Source: Spirochaetota bacterium
GTDB taxonomy: Bacteria; Spirochaetota; JAGLSM01
DNA length: 16,449 nt
Reading direction: 5' to 3'
Assembly (NCBI GenBank): GCA_023135745.1
Contig: JAGLSM010000007.1
Coordinates: forward strand, 1 to 16,449
Shown one piece after another: positions 1 through 6,885 of this stretch. The notes beneath the pieces were generated by a model. The model worked only from the letters and a program-made list of their open reading frames with translations. It did no database searches and had not been told where the DNA came from. Position 1 is the stretch's first letter. Every line of letters starts with the position of its first letter. Both the position numbers and the translations under genes were made by a program.

Positions 1-644
1 TTTGTACTCCATGCTCTTACACTTAAATTAGTATAATTATTGTATTCATCGTATCCGGCTGCATACATAAGGTTCGTTACACCCGCAGTTAAAGAAAATG
101 AATTATATACGTTTCCTTCTCCATTATCTGCATCCCGAAACTGTATTGTTTTAACAATCCCGGGGTATAAAGTAAAAAGCTCGGAAACGGTCGGTCCATC
201 AATTGTACTGTCAGTGTTGCTTATTGTTCTTACTTCAATCTGAAAATTGGTTCCCGCGGTTGTTGAATTAATGATATTTGAAATTTGTATGGAACATAGG
301 GTATCTGACGGTACGGATACAATATCAATATCAGGTATTGTGTAAGTAATTATATCAGCTAAGAAGAAAGAATCGTAACTGACTGATCCTGTATCTGCCA
401 ATCCAGTAACAGTACCAATTTCAATACTGCTGAAATCAAAAGCGTCAGATTTAGAAAATACTATTTCTATGTATTTTATGTGAGCCGTAGACCCTGTAGT
501 AAAGAATACTGTATGATTAGAGTTTACAGCTACAACAGGCTCTTTGAGCTGATTCGTTACCGTTGTCAATGGGTTTGACATGAGAGAAGTAGCAGAAAAA
601 AGTAAGAATATAATTAATATAAAAGTCAAAAATCTAGAATTCAT
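1..644 (-). CDS. Secreted/surface protein with Ig-like modules, 3' part missing (partial)
   Basis: An open frame runs from an ATG at 644 to the left edge without a stop, about 214 residues, so the C-terminal part lies outside the window. A good ribosome binding site (AGGGAA) sits 4 bases before the ATG. Residues 5-20 form a hydrophobic signal-peptide-like segment (FLTFILIIFLLFSATS), predicting export. The rest is rich in Thr, Ser, Ile and Val with no Cys cluster, as in beta-sandwich surface proteins. The stretch around LTAGVTNLMYAAGYDEYNNY near residues 187-206 looks like the repeated Ig-like modules found in large bacterial surface proteins. The family assignment is from motif memory only. 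It follows the signalling cluster on the same strand, 95 bases after its last gene, and may or may not be co-transcribed. Function beyond 'exported, beta-rich' cannot be stated. Confidence 0.75.
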   Translation of the reverse strand, partial: MNSRFLTFILIIFLLFSATSLMSNPLTTVTNQLKEPVVAVNSNHTVFFTTGSTAHIKYIEIVFSKSDAFDFSSIEIGTVTGLADTGSVSYDSFFLADIITYTIPDIDIVSVPSDTLCSIQISNIINSTTAGTNFQIEVRTISNTDSTIDGPTVSELFTLYPGIVKTIQFRDADNGEGNVYNSFSLTAGVTNLMYAAGYDEYNNYTNLSVRAWST

Positions 645-739
645 TTTATTCCCTATAAAATCAAGTTATTAGGATACACTACCTCAATGTAAATAAATAT
701 ATCACAAATTTGTTTAAAATCAGATTTTATAAGATTTAG

Positions 740-1762
740 TTAGGATTTTTTATAAAGGCCGGGTTTAATTTTGGATAATCCGGTTTTTTTTACATTAATA
801 CTATATTGCCGGGTAAACTTATCTGATATAAACAATCCATTAGAAGAAAGTATTTCATAAAATTTTATTATCTCTTCCCGTAAAAACCCGCCTACATGAT
901 ACAAATTAGAGTATTCAACGTTTAATCTACCTGCGCTGACAGATCCGTAATGAATAATAGAACTAATCTTGATTGGTAAATTGAATTTTGAATTAATTTT
1001 TTTAATCTCTTTAATCCAATCCCCGGAAAAATTTAATATCGATTTACCAATATCGTCTCCGGTATTGTAAGGTAAATCCCCGTATAATATCCCAATCTCT
1101 CCATGAAATTCAGCAAAGAAAAGTTTATACTTCTTTGCGAGCTGAATGGTCTTTTTTAAAACCTTAGAAAAAAACTCATAAGAATCTTTTTTGTCCCTGG
1201 AATCGATAACCTTTATTGCATTCTTCAAACAAACAGCAACAGCAGGGATATTTTTTATCTTCCCATGAAGGGTAAAGAAATTCTCATCCTCAAGGATTTT
1301 ATTCAATTGTTCTTCCGGTACAAAAAAACCATATTTACTGGAAACAATCTGATAATTTTTTCTGTAATTCACCTCAGTAAGTATTCGTTCATCTATCAGA
1401 CGAAGGATTTTATCTTCATAATTAACCAATTCCAATCTTCTTGGGAACTGCAGAAGATACCTGTCATTAACAAATTCAGGAAATCGTATATGACTCAGGG
1501 CATTAAACATACCTTTTTTTAATAATTTATGAAGCCCCCATATATTTATAACCAGAGCATATATTATAACCAGTATAGTAAGAAATATTATCAGAAGACT
1601 GTTCTTTACTAGAACAATTTTTTCTGAAAGTAAAAGCAACAAAGTGAATAAAAGACCGGTAACAAGGCCGGCACAAATTAAAATAAAGAGAAATTTCAGA
1701 TTAAAAACCGATGGACTTTTCTTGAATTTGAGCCAGATCTTTTCTAATAATCTGTTTAGCAT
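740..1762 (-). CDS. Membrane-anchored degenerate class III cyclase-like protein (distal paralogue)
   Basis: 340 residues. Two membrane segments at about 24-46 and 54-77 are followed by a linker and a C-terminal domain (about 170-330) that follows the class III adenylate/guanylate cyclase pattern. EFHGEIGILYG (218-228) matches the usual KFIGDAVMAVFG strand-turn-strand, and HYGSVSAGRL (271-280) matches the HxGxVxxGxL strand. Catalytic features are missing: the first metal Asp is absent (VAVCLKN at 175-181), the second is Glu (E222), and the Asn/Arg transition-state pair is not recognisable. I infer a non-catalytic sensory or scaffold domain rather than a working cyclase. The ATG is preceded by AGGA at 7 bases, and the gene starts 9 bases after the stop of the upstream paralogue, so the two are surely co-transcribed. 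It could also be a fast-diverged active enzyme, but this is unlikely. Confidence 0.8.
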   Translation of the reverse strand: MLNRLLEKIWLKFKKSPSVFNLKFLFILICAGLVTGLLFTLLLLLSEKIVLVKNSLLIIFLTILVIIYALVINIWGLHKLLKKGMFNALSHIRFPEFVNDRYLLQFPRRLELVNYEDKILRLIDERILTEVNYRKNYQIVSSKYGFFVPEEQLNKILEDENFFTLHGKIKNIPAVAVCLKNAIKVIDSRDKKDSYEFFSKVLKKTIQLAKKYKLFFAEFHGEIGILYGDLPYNTGDDIGKSILNFSGDWIKEIKKINSKFNLPIKISSIIHYGSVSAGRLNVEYSNLYHVGGFLREEIIKFYEILSSNGLFISDKFTRQYSINVKKTGLSKIKPGLYKKS

Positions 1763-1771
1763 TTATAAATC

Positions 1772-2740
1772 CTATCCCCGAACCTTTTCGACAATCCTCT
1801 GGGAAATTTTAAAACCCGACTTATCCAGAGGAGTTGATTTTAACCATAGATTATTAATATCTTTTGATATTATATAATACTTATAACTGGATTCCGAAGC
1901 CCAAAAACCATCTGTTCCGCTTAATAAATCAACTAAAATCTGATATTCAAAACCCTTTTTGATTTTTTTGATTTTTTCATCAATATCTTTTGATGCTTTG
2001 ATAGTTCTAACCGCTGTTTCTTTGGATGACCATCCTTCATTAAAAATAGTGCATATAGAATGCCCCGAAAAGAAATAGACAAAGCCCCCATATGAAGCAA
2101 CAGTTTTATTTACCAGTTCAATCAACATTGAATAAAAATTAAAAATTTCTTTTGGAGACTTAAAACTTCCTTCATTAACATCAATCACAATTGCTAATAA
2201 ACCAAAGGAAGTCTTCCCGGCTTTAGTTTTGTTTTTTTTATACAAATCTACCTTTTTAAGATAATAAGTATCATCCACCGGGAAGATAAATGAGCCGTCT
2301 TTACCAATGCTCCATATCCCGGAAGCTTTACTGAAATTGTCAATTTGCTTATTAATTAAAAAGCTTATACCTGATTCAATCTCTTTGGAAATATCTTCTT
2401 CCTGAGAAAAATTAAAAATTTTTAGTTTATCAGATACTAAAGACTTGTTTTTCTTTATCTTATTTTTAAGCAGTTTTTCTGAAAGATCTTTGAAAAAACC
2501 AAAAAGAATGGTCTTGTAAAGAATAAAAGACACTACAGGAAAGACATAAAGAACAGCTAAAAAAATCAAAATAATTGACGGAGAATTTACAAGAATCTCG
2601 CCTCTATATAAAAAATAAACAAACAAATACACTAGAAGCAGAATAAGAGGTGATAAAAAAACAGTCAGTAGTATCTTCGAAAATGACTGTCTCTCTATCT
2701 CTTTGTTATTTAAAAGACCCTTATCAGGATAATTCATCAA
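1772..2740 (-). CDS. Membrane-anchored degenerate class III cyclase-like protein (proximal paralogue)
   Basis: 322 residues with the same layout as the next gene: two membrane segments at about 23-45 and 54-76, a Lys-rich linker, then a cyclase-like domain from about 178. LLAIVIDVNEGS (181-192) keeps an Asp (D187) at the first metal position, and GGFVYFFSGHSICTIF (218-233) matches the beta-hairpin of class III cyclases but has His (H227) where the second metal Asp should be. The downstream part is much shortened, and no substrate-specifying Lys/Asp or Asn/Arg pair can be seen. It is probably catalytically dead. Its start is TTG at 2740 or, more likely, the adjacent ATG at 2737; no clear ribosome binding site precedes either, and the gene begins about 12 bases after the STAS gene stop, so translational coupling is likely. 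The product sits in the inner membrane with its domain in the cytoplasm. Confidence 0.78.
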   Translation of the reverse strand: MMNYPDKGLLNNKEIERQSFSKILLTVFLSPLILLLVYLFVYFLYRGEILVNSPSIILIFLAVLYVFPVVSFILYKTILFGFFKDLSEKLLKNKIKKNKSLVSDKLKIFNFSQEEDISKEIESGISFLINKQIDNFSKASGIWSIGKDGSFIFPVDDTYYLKKVDLYKKNKTKAGKTSFGLLAIVIDVNEGSFKSPKEIFNFYSMLIELVNKTVASYGGFVYFFSGHSICTIFNEGWSSKETAVRTIKASKDIDEKIKKIKKGFEYQILVDLLSGTDGFWASESSYKYYIISKDINNLWLKSTPLDKSGFKISQRIVEKVRG

Positions 2741-2752
2741 TAATCGATCAAT

Positions 2753-3394
2753 TTAATTTTTTTGTTTCATAGCAAAATTATATCTCTTTTTACTGTCATC
2801 CAGACCCATATCTTTAAGAATCTTTTTAATCTCAAAAAACCCGACTTTTTCATTACTATATCTCGGAGAATTCAGTTCAGCTCTAATTTGCTTTTCCTGA
2901 AAATACGGATTCTCTTTTATTATCATATTTATTTTATCATTTATAGACAAAACAGCTTGTTCAGAAACAGGCGCAGATTCCACTGAAGGCTGCTGCGCAG
3001 CCGTATCTATCACAGGAACAGCAGGTTTTTCTTCAGAAATAAACCCAAAATTCTTAAGAGCATCGTTTATAGTATCAAATGATCTTAATATGGAAGAAAA
3101 CTCCATTAATTCGTAGACATCATATACATCAGGAGACATCTCAGCCAATACGAGGTCTCCGCTATTTTCCCTTATATCCCTGAGTTCACTTACAAAAATA
3201 CCCCAACCGGCACTTGAAACATAAGATATACTTTTAAGATTAATAACAATCTTGAATTTCTTGGTATTCATTAACTCCTGAAGCATCTTTTCAAGCTCCG
3301 GAGCTGTAACCGTATCAATATACCCTGTTGCCTGTATTACAGAAATATCTTCACCCTTCCCGTAATATTCGATGCTTACATCAAGATCTGCCAT
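2753..3394 (-). CDS. STAS anti-anti-sigma-like protein with C-terminal HTH-like module
   Basis: 213 residues. Residues 4-116 are a STAS domain of the SpoIIAA/RsbV type: the phosphorylation loop reads YVSSAGWG (58-65), with S61 at the phosphorylated position. In this family the unphosphorylated protein captures an RsbW-like kinase and a SpoIIE-type phosphatase resets it. A Pro/Ala-rich linker (about 119-148) leads to a basic C-terminal module (149-212), including ENPYFQEKQIRAEL, that closely matches the C-terminus of the phosphatase encoded just upstream; typical SpoIIAA is only about 110 residues and lacks it. The pattern resembles the IS3 transposase helix-turn-helix (N-P-x-[FY]-G-x-x-R-I). 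The ATG has a strong GAGGGG site 6 bases before it. A separate promoter may lie at 3449-3479. The target of the switch is not encoded here as a recognisable sigma factor. Confidence 0.88.
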   Translation of the reverse strand: MADLDVSIEYYGKGEDISVIQATGYIDTVTAPELEKMLQELMNTKKFKIVINLKSISYVSSAGWGIFVSELRDIRENSGDLVLAEMSPDVYDVYELMEFSSILRSFDTINDALKNFGFISEEKPAVPVIDTAAQQPSVESAPVSEQAVLSINDKINMIIKENPYFQEKQIRAELNSPRYSNEKVGFFEIKKILKDMGLDDSKKRYNFAMKQKN

Positions 3395-3448
3395 ACCATT
3401 CCCCTCTAAACTGCTTATAGAGCATTTACATATACACTAAACTTAGTA

Positions 3449-3479
3449 TTAATATCCAATAAAACCACAATTCTGTCAA
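3449..3479 (-). promoter_or_regulatory. Candidate sigma-70 promoter for the STAS/cyclase-like genes
   Basis: Reading the minus strand, a perfect TTGACA (plus-strand 3474-3479) is followed after 19 bases by TATTAA (3449-3454). The spacer is on the long side and the -10 box matches 4 of 6 positions. The start of transcription would leave a 5' leader of about 50 bases before the STAS gene. It would allow the last three signalling genes to be expressed apart from the phosphatase gene. Confidence 0.4.
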
Positions 3480-3541
3480 TAAAATTCATCTTATCTTCTT
3501 AAAGAAGTAGAATATTTAGCACGTATTTACAATATTTTCCA

Positions 3542-5974
3542 CTATTCATGGTAAATATTAAGATCCGACAACTCTCTTTTCGCGAATTTAACTCTCTTTG
3601 CCTTATTATCAAGTTTTAATTTTTTAAGCTCTTTATTTATCACATTGACTGAAAGATGTTCAAACTCAAATTCTTCACTGTTAAGAGTCATCTGAATCCT
3701 CTTGCTTCCAAATTTAGGATTCTTTCTTACTATCCGTACTATTTTTTTACTTTGATCCACGGTTGCGTGCGATAGAGTCATATGCTCAATATGATGTTTC
3801 TTAGGTTCAAAGGCTTTAAGCCCTTTCTTTTTATATTTTGCCATAACTTCCCGGTATTCATCTTGAGTGAAACCTGTTTTTTCCAGAACCTTTTCTAACA
3901 GCATATTGCTATTCTCGACAAGATCTACTAATCTTTTAACGCGATTGTAAAGCTCAACATCCACATCCTCTTTCTGCTTAATTATAATATATGTAATATC
4001 ATCGCTTTGTGGAAAATCACCGGTAAAACGGGATATTTCCAGATCCATCTCACTACTAAATTTCTCAGGATCCAGATGATGGTTGTGCTTAATAAAATCT
4101 ATAAGTCTGCCCTCACCGAACTGATCCCTGTCCGAATTCATAGCTTCAGTTATACCATCCGTATAAATAAAGAGAAGATCACCTTTGGCAAGGGTAATAT
4201 TTTCTGATTTTATCTGTTTTTTGAATAAATTCATATCGCTTAGCTGAAGACCTACAGCAAATCCTTTTGGATTGAGAAAGTATGTATTGTCCTCACTGCT
4301 TCTGTATAGAATCATTGGATTATGACCTGCCGAGGCATAACTTATAGTTCTTTTTTTTGAATCAAGAACAACATAAAATAAGGTTATGTACATACCCTTT
4401 TTAATATCATCTGCTATAAGGTTATTCAATCTCACCATAACATCAGCAGCTCTTTTGTTTCCTCTGGCTTCCGTCCTCATAGCCGTTCTTACCATCGTCA
4501 TAATTAAGGCAGCACCAATACCCTTTCCTGACACATCTCCGACAACAAGCCCAAGCACATCTTTAGCAACTTCAAAAAAATCGTAATAATCTCCTCCCAT
4601 TTCAAGAGCGCTCATATAATTTCCTGCCAATTCAAATCCTTCAGTTTCAGGAATTTCACTCGGCAGGAGGGTTTCCTGGATATCCTTCGCCAACTGCATT
4701 TCTTTTTTTATACGGGTTTGATCTGTTAACTGTGATTCCTGATTCCTTAATCGGCCGACCATTTCATCAAAAGCTTTTCCGATTTCACTGAATTCACTGA
4801 CCGTTCCTCCGAATTCCGCGAGACTCCTCTCCCCTGAACCGACCAGCGCCATAGCATTTGATAACTTTCTGATCGGCTGAATAAAGATACTGGCGAGAAA
4901 AAAGATGCCTACTATCCCTACCAGACCTATAAGTATTGTTACAAAAAAGACTCTCGTATTGTAATTAGAGAGACCTTCAGCTTTATCTATTTGGGATTTA
5001 TTCAGTGCAACATGGACTTCACCAATTTTAGTTTTACCAAAAAGGACAGGAACTGATATATTGATGTATTCATTGATCTTTGTAATTTTCCTGTTCCCGA
5101 TTTTTACTGATCTTATCTGACGGTACTCTCCTATTAATAACTTTTTATTTTTTAACTTTTTAAGCCCTTTTGGCAGATTATAACGCGTAAACAACCGTCG
5201 TGTATCAGTATCCGCAATTATCAGGTTCCTGGTATTTATAATTGTTATATAAGAAATAATATCAACACTTTTCCTGACATTTGATACCAGTTCCGAGAGC
5301 GCAATATCGTTTTGATTATCAAGAATGAAATTAACACCATTATTGGCAATATTCAGGGCGGCATTTTTTCCTTTACTGATAAAGGAAATCCTGGCTCTGC
5401 CGGATTGGTTATACCTTATATATATATAAATGCCTCCCAAAATAAGAAAAATCATCAAAGATCCAAAAAGAGTAAACTTAAATGAAATATTCATTCTGTC
5501 ACGGATATTAGACCACAGTTCGTGAATAAGGGCTTTTCTTGCCGCTAAATCAATATTAAAGCCCATTGTGAGAATGTTTTCATTATTTATACGGTGATGA
5601 GAAACTGTATTGGTAAGTTTTTTTATCAACCAGACACCCAGTCCACCTTTTCTTCTTATTTGTACATATTTATTCAAATCAGGATCAATAACGCTGGCCC
5701 AGTCGAATTCACGTCCCCAATCTTTTATTATTACCTCAAACCTTGCTTCAAACCTTATGACCTCTATCTGTATATCACCCTGCTCAGAACCGCTATACCC
5801 ATGCCTCATTACATTTGTTACAGCCTCATCAACCGCAAGTTTACAATCATTTAACTGTTTTCTGGTTAGCCCGGATTTTTTCGCAAATTTCAAAACATAA
5901 TCGCGTATTCTTGAAAGGTTGCTGAACTCTGCAGCTGTTTTAAGAACGTAGGTTTTATTCTTTCTAATCCACAA
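3542..5974 (-). CDS. Sensor phosphatase: RsbW-like ATPase + periplasmic sensor + HAMP + SpoIIE PP2C + HTH-like tail
   Basis: 810 residues. Order: GHKL ATPase (about 10-140; N-box DEAVTNVMRHGY 49-60, G1 DWGREFD 85-91, G2 GGLGVWLIKKL 110-120); membrane segment 165-186; extracytoplasmic sensor, perhaps Cache-like, 190-340; membrane segment 343-365; HAMP about 365-415; short coiled coil; SpoIIE/PP2C phosphatase about 445-666; then a C-terminal module (about 735-805) shared with the STAS protein. The phosphatase keeps its metal-binding acids: GGDYYDFF (D462), GDVSGKG (D480), YTDGITEAM (D606) and SDDIT (D658/D659), so it should be active. It would dephosphorylate the STAS Ser in response to an external signal. 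Carrying a kinase-like ATPase ahead of the first membrane segment is uncommon. The start is TTG, with GGAG 8 bases upstream; an in-frame TAA 24 bases before and no ATG before M56 make this start secure. Confidence 0.93.
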   Translation of the reverse strand: MWIRKNKTYVLKTAAEFSNLSRIRDYVLKFAKKSGLTRKQLNDCKLAVDEAVTNVMRHGYSGSEQGDIQIEVIRFEARFEVIIKDWGREFDWASVIDPDLNKYVQIRRKGGLGVWLIKKLTNTVSHHRINNENILTMGFNIDLAARKALIHELWSNIRDRMNISFKFTLFGSLMIFLILGGIYIYIRYNQSGRARISFISKGKNAALNIANNGVNFILDNQNDIALSELVSNVRKSVDIISYITIINTRNLIIADTDTRRLFTRYNLPKGLKKLKNKKLLIGEYRQIRSVKIGNRKITKINEYINISVPVLFGKTKIGEVHVALNKSQIDKAEGLSNYNTRVFFVTILIGLVGIVGIFFLASIFIQPIRKLSNAMALVGSGERSLAEFGGTVSEFSEIGKAFDEMVGRLRNQESQLTDQTRIKKEMQLAKDIQETLLPSEIPETEGFELAGNYMSALEMGGDYYDFFEVAKDVLGLVVGDVSGKGIGAALIMTMVRTAMRTEARGNKRAADVMVRLNNLIADDIKKGMYITLFYVVLDSKKRTISYASAGHNPMILYRSSEDNTYFLNPKGFAVGLQLSDMNLFKKQIKSENITLAKGDLLFIYTDGITEAMNSDRDQFGEGRLIDFIKHNHHLDPEKFSSEMDLEISRFTGDFPQSDDITYIIIKQKEDVDVELYNRVKRLVDLVENSNMLLEKVLEKTGFTQDEYREVMAKYKKKGLKAFEPKKHHIEHMTLSHATVDQSKKIVRIVRKNPKFGSKRIQMTLNSEEFEFEHLSVNVINKELKKLKLDNKAKRVKFAKRELSDLNIYHE

Positions 5975-6015
5975 AAAAAATACTCCAATTAGAAATTATC
6001 AAGTAGATCAATGCA

Positions 6016-6037
6016 AGGAACAACGATCGTTGTTCCT
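6016..6037. repeat. 22-bp perfect palindrome in the leader of the phosphatase gene
   Basis: AGGAACAACG and its exact complement CGTTGTTCCT meet around a central AT, giving a perfect 22-bp palindrome, 41 bases before the TTG start of the phosphatase gene. No T-run follows on either strand, so a terminator is unlikely. A dimeric repressor site or an RNA hairpin in the 5' leader is more plausible. Confidence 0.7.
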
Positions 6038-6082
6038 AATCTATATCTATTGTAAAATTCAATCTATAATCATAATACAAAA

Positions 6083-6111
6083 ATACTATGTTAAGTATCG
6101 GATAAAATCAA
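6083..6111 (-). promoter_or_regulatory. Weak candidate promoter for the phosphatase gene
   Basis: On the minus strand TTGATT (6106-6111) and TAGTAT (6083-6088) are 17 bases apart, each matching consensus at 4 of 6 positions. It lies upstream of the 22-bp palindrome, which would then fall in the transcribed leader. AT-rich sequence makes chance matches common. Confidence 0.25.
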
Positions 6112-6135
6112 TGTAATTGCAAGCCTTGAAAATAT

Positions 6136-6867
6136 TTATTGCTTTCTTTCAAACCCGTCAATGTGATCAAAAATGTAGTTACTAAGAAGTCTTATATTTT
6201 CATCATCATAATTCCTGAATGAAACAGCGCATACTCTATCAAGCTTATATAGAAGTTTCCCCCCGAAATTAGCATCAACCCCGGAGAATTTTACAATTAT
6301 TTTATCAATACTGTCATTTTCAACTATATCTTCATCAAGGACGGGTTCCAACGCTTCAAACGAAGCACCGCCCAGATTAATATTTTTAATCCGGCCCTTT
6401 ATCAATCTTGAAGTTCTTGGGGAACGTATATAGATATTTAACGGCTGTGAAACAGGAGGCGTAACACGGTAGTATTTTTTATCAGTGTCAATATAGTGAA
6501 AACGTTTTTTAAGATTTATCAAGCGGTTTACAATTACAGTTTCATCAATGGGTTTTACAAGAAAGCCCTTTACTCTTTTTCTTACCAGCTGTTCAACCAG
6601 CTTACGGTTAGATTTTGTTGAAACCACAACTATTATGGGAAGATTATTAGCTTTTTCCTCAAGAATTTCATCTATGAACATTAATCCGTATTCAAGACTA
6701 TCAGAAACATCAAGATCTATGAAAATCATGCTGAGATCTTTGGAAAATAAAATTCTCTCAGCTTCACTGTAAGAAGAGGTATAAAAAATATCCACTCCAA
6801 GCGGCATAAAACTTCCGATTATCGCCTGTTTAATTGATTTTACGGATGATACAATTAGAAAATTCAT
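6136..6867 (-). CDS. Receiver-like domain fused to a PilZ domain
   Basis: 243 residues. Residues 1-120 have the CheY fold pattern: phospho-acceptor candidate D51 in MIFIDLD, a Ser at the usual Thr/Ser position (S83 in VVVSTKS) and the conserved Lys in GFLVKP (K105). However, the acidic pair that binds Mg2+ after the first strand is replaced by S7-S8 (FLIVSSVKS), so phosphorylation is doubtful. Residues about 130-235 form a PilZ domain, the usual cyclic-di-GMP receptor: KKYYR (130-134) stands where RxxxR is expected, and NINLGG (162-167) where (D/N)xSxxG is expected. Both motifs are altered, so ligand binding is uncertain. The ATG has AGGG 8 bases upstream, and the gene lies 18 bases after the ATPase gene, so the two form an operon. 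It probably acts as a cytoplasmic regulator linking the cluster to cyclic-di-GMP or to a protein partner. Confidence 0.82.
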   Translation of the reverse strand: MNFLIVSSVKSIKQAIIGSFMPLGVDIFYTSSYSEAERILFSKDLSMIFIDLDVSDSLEYGLMFIDEILEEKANNLPIIVVVSTKSNRKLVEQLVRKRVKGFLVKPIDETVIVNRLINLKKRFHYIDTDKKYYRVTPPVSQPLNIYIRSPRTSRLIKGRIKNINLGGASFEALEPVLDEDIVENDSIDKIIVKFSGVDANFGGKLLYKLDRVCAVSFRNYDDENIRLLSNYIFDHIDGFERKQ

Positions 6868-6885
6868 AAAAAGCCCTGTGATTGA

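Noticed and set aside
40..243. Plus-strand open frame of 67 residues
   Set aside because: It lies opposite the partial surface-protein gene, which has a signal peptide and ribosome binding site; this frame has neither.
740..2740. Active adenylate or diguanylate cyclases
   Set aside because: Metal-binding Asp residues and the Asn/Arg pair are not conserved, and there is no GGDEF motif.
2950..3395. Insertion sequence suggested by the transposase-like HTH pattern
   Set aside because: The pattern is only a C-terminal tail of STAS and phosphatase proteins; there is no DDE domain or terminal repeat around it.
4386..4586. Plus-strand open frame inside the phosphatase gene
   Set aside because: It is the complement of the conserved SpoIIE domain and has no family features of its own.
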